Of a DNA stretch of 64,000 bases, positions 60,063 to 64,000 are shown one piece after another. A program made the translations under genes and the position numbers. Origin of the DNA: Pseudomonadota bacterium (GTDB lineage: Bacteria; Desulfobacterota; Binatia; Binatales; Binataceae); the NCBI GenBank assembly GCA_021324855.1, contig JAJPIG010000006.1, positions 96,344 to 160,343 on the forward strand. The letters run 5' to 3'. Under the pieces are notes generated by a model that was given only the letters and a program-made list of their open reading frames with translations, searched no databases and was not told the origin of the DNA. Positions within the stretch are counted from its first letter, which is position 1, and each line of letters opens with the position of its first letter.

Positions 60063-61127
60063 GTGCCAGACGAGCCATCCGAGCAGGCGTCTGGTCCTAT
60101 TATCCGCATCGCGGGAGGACTTGTCGGCGCGCTGATCGTCATCGCCGCGATCGCGATCGCGATTTATGTCACGCGCCTCTACTATCTTTACCCGCGCACT
60201 GATGACGCCTACGTGCGCGCGAATGTAGTCGGGATTGCGCCTCATGTCAGCGGACCGATCGTCGACCTACCGGTGCATGATAATCAGCACGTCAGGCCCG
60301 GCGAGTTGCTGTTCGTAGTCGACCCGCGCCCGTACAAATCGGTTCTTGATCGCGCGGAGGCTGAACTCGCGTTGACCAACCTCCAGATCAAAGCGCTCGA
60401 GGATGCGATCCGTGCCGCCGAGGCGCGCCGCGCACAGCTTGCGGCCACGGCCGCCTACGACAAACAGTATCTCGATCGAATCGAACCGCTGCTGAATCGC
60501 CATTTCGTCACCGCCAACGACGTCTTCAACGCGCGGAGCAGGGTACGGGCCGATGAAGCCGCGATCGACAACGCGCGGAGCGAAGTGCGCCGGGCGCAGA
60601 ACGATCTCGGGCAATACGGCGATATCAACGCGCGCCGCAAAGCCGCCGAGGCAGCGGTCTACGACGCGAAACTGAATGTTGATTACTGTTACGTGCGTGC
60701 GCCCTTCGATGCCTACGTTACAAACCTCAATATCGCCGTCGGCCAGTATGCGAACGAGGGCCGGCAAGTTCTGAGCCTGGTCGACAACCGCACCTGGTAC
60801 GTGATGGCTAATTTTCGCGAGAACTTCCTCGCTCACATCCGGCCCGGGATGTCGGTCGACGTCTACCTGCTGAGTTATCCGAATCATCGCTTCCGCGGCG
60901 TGGTGCAGGGGGTCGGATGGGCGCTGTATCAAAACAACGGCGCCAGTATCGAAGGCCTGCCCAAGGTCGAACCGACGCTGAATTGGGTGCGGCTGTCGCA
61001 GCGATTTCCGGTCCGGATCATCCTTGAGGACCCCGATCCCGCCTATCCTTTCAGAATGGGCGCGACGGCAGTGGTTACCATTCAGGGTTTTCGCGGATCG
61101 GAACGGGTTCGCGGCTCCCAACACTGA
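60063..61127 (+). CDS. HlyD/EmrA family periplasmic adaptor
   Basis: TDDAYVRANVVGIAPHVSGPIVDLPVHDNQHVRPGELLFVVDPRPY; coiled-coil hairpin. Confidence 0.93.
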   Translation: MPDEPSEQASGPIIRIAGGLVGALIVIAAIAIAIYVTRLYYLYPRTDDAYVRANVVGIAPHVSGPIVDLPVHDNQHVRPGELLFVVDPRPYKSVLDRAEAELALTNLQIKALEDAIRAAEARRAQLAATAAYDKQYLDRIEPLLNRHFVTANDVFNARSRVRADEAAIDNARSEVRRAQNDLGQYGDINARRKAAEAAVYDAKLNVDYCYVRAPFDAYVTNLNIAVGQYANEGRQVLSLVDNRTWYVMANFRENFLAHIRPGMSVDVYLLSYPNHRFRGVVQGVGWALYQNNGASIEGLPKVEPTLNWVRLSQRFPVRIILEDPDPAYPFRMGATAVVTIQGFRGSERVRGSQH

Positions 61128-61131
61128 AACC

Positions 61132-63408
61132 ATGCCGCACGCCGAACGATGGTTTGATTGGCTGGTACGGCTCGCGATAGAGGAACTGGCGCCGCGGCCG
61201 CGCCGGTTCGCGACGGCGGTGCGCTTCGCGTTCATCGCGAGCGTCGCGACTGGAGTAATGGCGGCATGCCACGTCGACACGCCGCTCGGTCCCTACCTCA
61301 TTTGGCTGCTGCTCGGCGCTGTGCCGATGATGTCACTCGGCAGGGCGCTTGGTTTCCTCGTAGTGGAGGGCGCCGTCCTCGCCCTCTCCGTGCCGATTGC
61401 GGGAATACTGGTCGAGACGCCGTGGCTGATGCTGCCGGCGCTCGGCATCTTCGCCGCATCGATAACCCGCATCACAACCTGGTGGAAACTCGGCGCGCTC
61501 GGACTGGTGATCGAGGTGGTGACGCTCGACACCTTCTATGGCGCCACTTTCACGCCCGATAATTTCGGATGGTCAACCGCCGCGGTGTTCGGGGGCTCGG
61601 TGATCGCGCTTTTGATGCTGGCGGCATTTGACAGTTGGCTGTGGCCGACACCCGCTGAAGAGGTGCTGATAGAATCGCTGGCCGCTTCCGACGCTCGCAA
61701 GCGGGCGCGTTTGATCGATGCGATCGAGTACTACCTGGGAGATCAGCCGACGCGGCGGCCGCCCGAGCCTCCCGCATGGTCTGAAATGCCGCGACAGCTT
61801 GCGCTACTCGATCGAGCGACGGCCGAGGGGATCAGCGCCCGTCGGCGCGCCGTTCTGCTGGCCGCGATTACGCGCTCCGCGCGGATACACATCGAGATCG
61901 ATCGGCTGATTGTGGCGGTGCGCGAACCGGCGCCACGTTACGCACGCAGCATGATTGGCACCGAGATGCGGGTCGCGGCGCAGGCGATTGCCGAAGCGCT
62001 CGACGAGCTCGCGCGCGAGGGACAAATTCAAATTCGCACCGGGCCCGATGAGCCGCCCTCGCCCGCTGCGGCGCGCGTGCGCCCCGCGCTGGATGCGCTC
62101 GATGCGCGAATCCTGGCTGCGCGTCCCCACTACATCGATCGGGCGAGCATCAGCGAACTTTCGAATTTGAGCGCTATCGGCGAAAGCCTGGATGCGATGG
62201 GCCGGCTGCTCGAACGGCCGCTCGATGAACCGCCTCAATCGCAGGCAAGCGAAGCCCGGGCGGCGCCGGTTCGGCCGTCGAAGGACAATCCGGCGCTAAT
62301 CCGCTATTCGTGGAAGGTGGCGCTCTGCGTCATCGCCGGTTACGTTGCCGGTTTGATCAGTCAGCGCGCGGAGCTCACGGTTATTCTGACCACGATCATA
62401 ATCACGGCTCTTCCGACCTACGGCGCTGCGCTGCGCAAGATGATCCTGCGGATCGTTGGCACAGCGATCGGCGGCGTGATCGTGCTCGCCATAATCATCA
62501 TCGTGTCGCCCAATTTCGAGACGCTTCCGGTTTACATGCTCGCGGTGTTCATCGTGCTGCTCATCTCCGGCTACGCCGCGCTTGCGAGCGGGCGCACCGC
62601 GTATGCCGGCAAATCGATTGGCACCACGTTTTTGCTGGTGTTCGCAGGCCTGAGCCCATCGGTCGACATCTACGGACCGCTCTGGCGGTTGTGGGGAATT
62701 GCGCTCGGCACGCTGATCGTGACCGTGGTGTTTTTCATACTGTGGCCCGAATATGCCGGCGATTCGCTGCTGCCTCGGCTCGCGAAGGTACTGCGCGATA
62801 CGCTGGCGCTGACGCCCGACAGCTCAACCGCGCGCGATGAAGCGACGATCCACGCGGTCAGCACCGAGATCACCCATCTGCTGAGCGAGATCCTTGAAGT
62901 CGCCGACGATGCTCGGCTTGAGGGTCGTAAGAGTCTCATCAATCACGATGCGGTGGTGGAAGCGGCGGGAACATTGCGCCGGATCGCTCATCGCCTGGGC
63001 GCGATCGCCATCGGACGCCTCACGGAACCGACGCCACAACTCGACGCGGAATCCGAAGCGGCACGGAGCGCCGTCCTGGCGGGAATTCGCGCGCGGCTTG
63101 AAGCATGGCTCGAATTTTTCGAGAGCGGTCAGTCGTTCAGCCGCCGCGCCGCGCTCGCGGTCGCCGCCGCCTATTCGCGCGACGAAATTGCGCGACCGCT
63201 GGAAGTCTTCAGCCACCGCCTGGAAGCCGACAGCTTCGCCATCATCGGCGGATGGACGTTCCAACAGCGTCGGCAGCTATTGGCGGAACTCCAATCGCTG
63301 CGTCGTCTTGAATTCCTGATCAACGAGCTCGATGGCTACATCTCGCGGGTGCCCGGCGCAGCGCTCTCGCCGAGTTTCTCCGCCACTCTCCAGACCTCCA
63401 GCCCGTGA
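61132..63408 (+). CDS. FUSC family (AaeB-like) inner-membrane protein
   Basis: Two TM blocks separated by soluble domain; TTIIITALPTYGAALRKMILRIVGTAIGGVIVL. Confidence 0.9.
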   Translation: MPHAERWFDWLVRLAIEELAPRPRRFATAVRFAFIASVATGVMAACHVDTPLGPYLIWLLLGAVPMMSLGRALGFLVVEGAVLALSVPIAGILVETPWLMLPALGIFAASITRITTWWKLGALGLVIEVVTLDTFYGATFTPDNFGWSTAAVFGGSVIALLMLAAFDSWLWPTPAEEVLIESLAASDARKRARLIDAIEYYLGDQPTRRPPEPPAWSEMPRQLALLDRATAEGISARRRAVLLAAITRSARIHIEIDRLIVAVREPAPRYARSMIGTEMRVAAQAIAEALDELAREGQIQIRTGPDEPPSPAAARVRPALDALDARILAARPHYIDRASISELSNLSAIGESLDAMGRLLERPLDEPPQSQASEARAAPVRPSKDNPALIRYSWKVALCVIAGYVAGLISQRAELTVILTTIIITALPTYGAALRKMILRIVGTAIGGVIVLAIIIIVSPNFETLPVYMLAVFIVLLISGYAALASGRTAYAGKSIGTTFLLVFAGLSPSVDIYGPLWRLWGIALGTLIVTVVFFILWPEYAGDSLLPRLAKVLRDTLALTPDSSTARDEATIHAVSTEITHLLSEILEVADDARLEGRKSLINHDAVVEAAGTLRRIAHRLGAIAIGRLTEPTPQLDAESEAARSAVLAGIRARLEAWLEFFESGQSFSRRAALAVAAAYSRDEIARPLEVFSHRLEADSFAIIGGWTFQQRRQLLAELQSLRRLEFLINELDGYISRVPGAALSPSFSATLQTSSP

Positions 63409-63486
63409 TGATCGTCACTCTGTCTGCCAATTTCGCTTGCCGAGCTCCAGGCCGTGGCCTATTAGAGCGGTGAGGAGGTCCGTGCG

Positions 63487-64000
63487 ATGCTGGATCCTGT
63501 CAACAAGCAGATTCTCGACGAGCTCGCCGCGCTCGGCGCGCCGCCGATTCATCAGATGAACCCCGTCGACGCGCGCCGTGGCGATCTGATTCTTGCCGCC
63601 GCATGCCAGGGCGACGTCCCGCGCGAGCAGGTCGGAAGCATCGAGGACCGCAGCATTCCCGGCCCGGGCGGCGAAATTCCGGCGCGCATCTATCGGCCCA
63701 AGGCCGGCTCACCGTGCGGCGCCCTGATTTACCTGCATGGCGGCGGATGGGTCGTTGGCAGCATCGAGGGCCACGACGAGGTCTGCCGCCGCCTCAGTAA
63801 TCAGAGCGGCGCGGTTGTCGTCTCGGTCGATTACAGGCTCGCGCCAGAGCACAAATTTCCCGCCGGACTCGACGATTGCTACGCGGCGGTTAACTGGGTC
63901 AGCGCCAACGCTTCCGCACTCGATTATCCTGCCGGCCGCGTTGCGGTCGGCGGCGACAGTGCGGGCGGCAACCTTTCGGCTGCGGTCGCCCTGATGGCGC
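63487..64000 (+). CDS. alpha/beta hydrolase fold-3 (HSL-type esterase), truncated by window end
   Basis: Manual translation MLDPVNKQILDELAALGAPPIHQM...LIYLHGGGWVVGS...GGDSAGGNLSAAVALMA; not in ORF track because it runs off the window. Confidence 0.88.
   Translation, partial: MLDPVNKQILDELAALGAPPIHQMNPVDARRGDLILAAACQGDVPREQVGSIEDRSIPGPGGEIPARIYRPKAGSPCGALIYLHGGGWVVGSIEGHDEVCRRLSNQSGAVVVSVDYRLAPEHKFPAGLDDCYAAVNWVSANASALDYPAGRVAVGGDSAGGNLSAAVALMA

Overview
64-kb window of a GC-rich bacterial chromosome, densely packed with about 65 supportable genes. Most is core or ordinary metabolic content: cysS, alaS, recA, prfB, queG, lnt, ybeY, phoH, coaE, smpB, ssrA (tmRNA), a tRNA-Ser, class II ribonucleotide reductase, lutBCA, nrd/dciA, an efflux operon, SDRs, GSTs and transporters. 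There is no CRISPR array, prophage or intact transposon. Non-routine signals: (1) sets of perfect 39-47 bp palindromes inside two coding genes, ybeY and a phosphotransferase; (2) a paired NrdR-box operator upstream of nrdJ, an unlisted 50-aa zinc-ribbon ORF directly downstream of nrdJ, and then a multi-stem RNA-like structure ending in U7; (3) an orphan CimA/LeuA-type regulatory domain with no catalytic domain nearby; (4) an AbiGi/DarT-like protein in the slot usually held by corC between ybeY and lnt; (5) a small accessory patch with HicB, a HicA lacking a canonical start codon, and a Ser/Thr kinase with a C-terminal zinc ribbon; (6) a prfB programmed +1 frameshift not resolved by the ORF track; (7) gene relics, including a truncated luciferase-like copy and a membrane-protein C-terminal remnant. 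All family calls were made by eye from motifs; no database search was run. Taxon cannot be fixed from this window.
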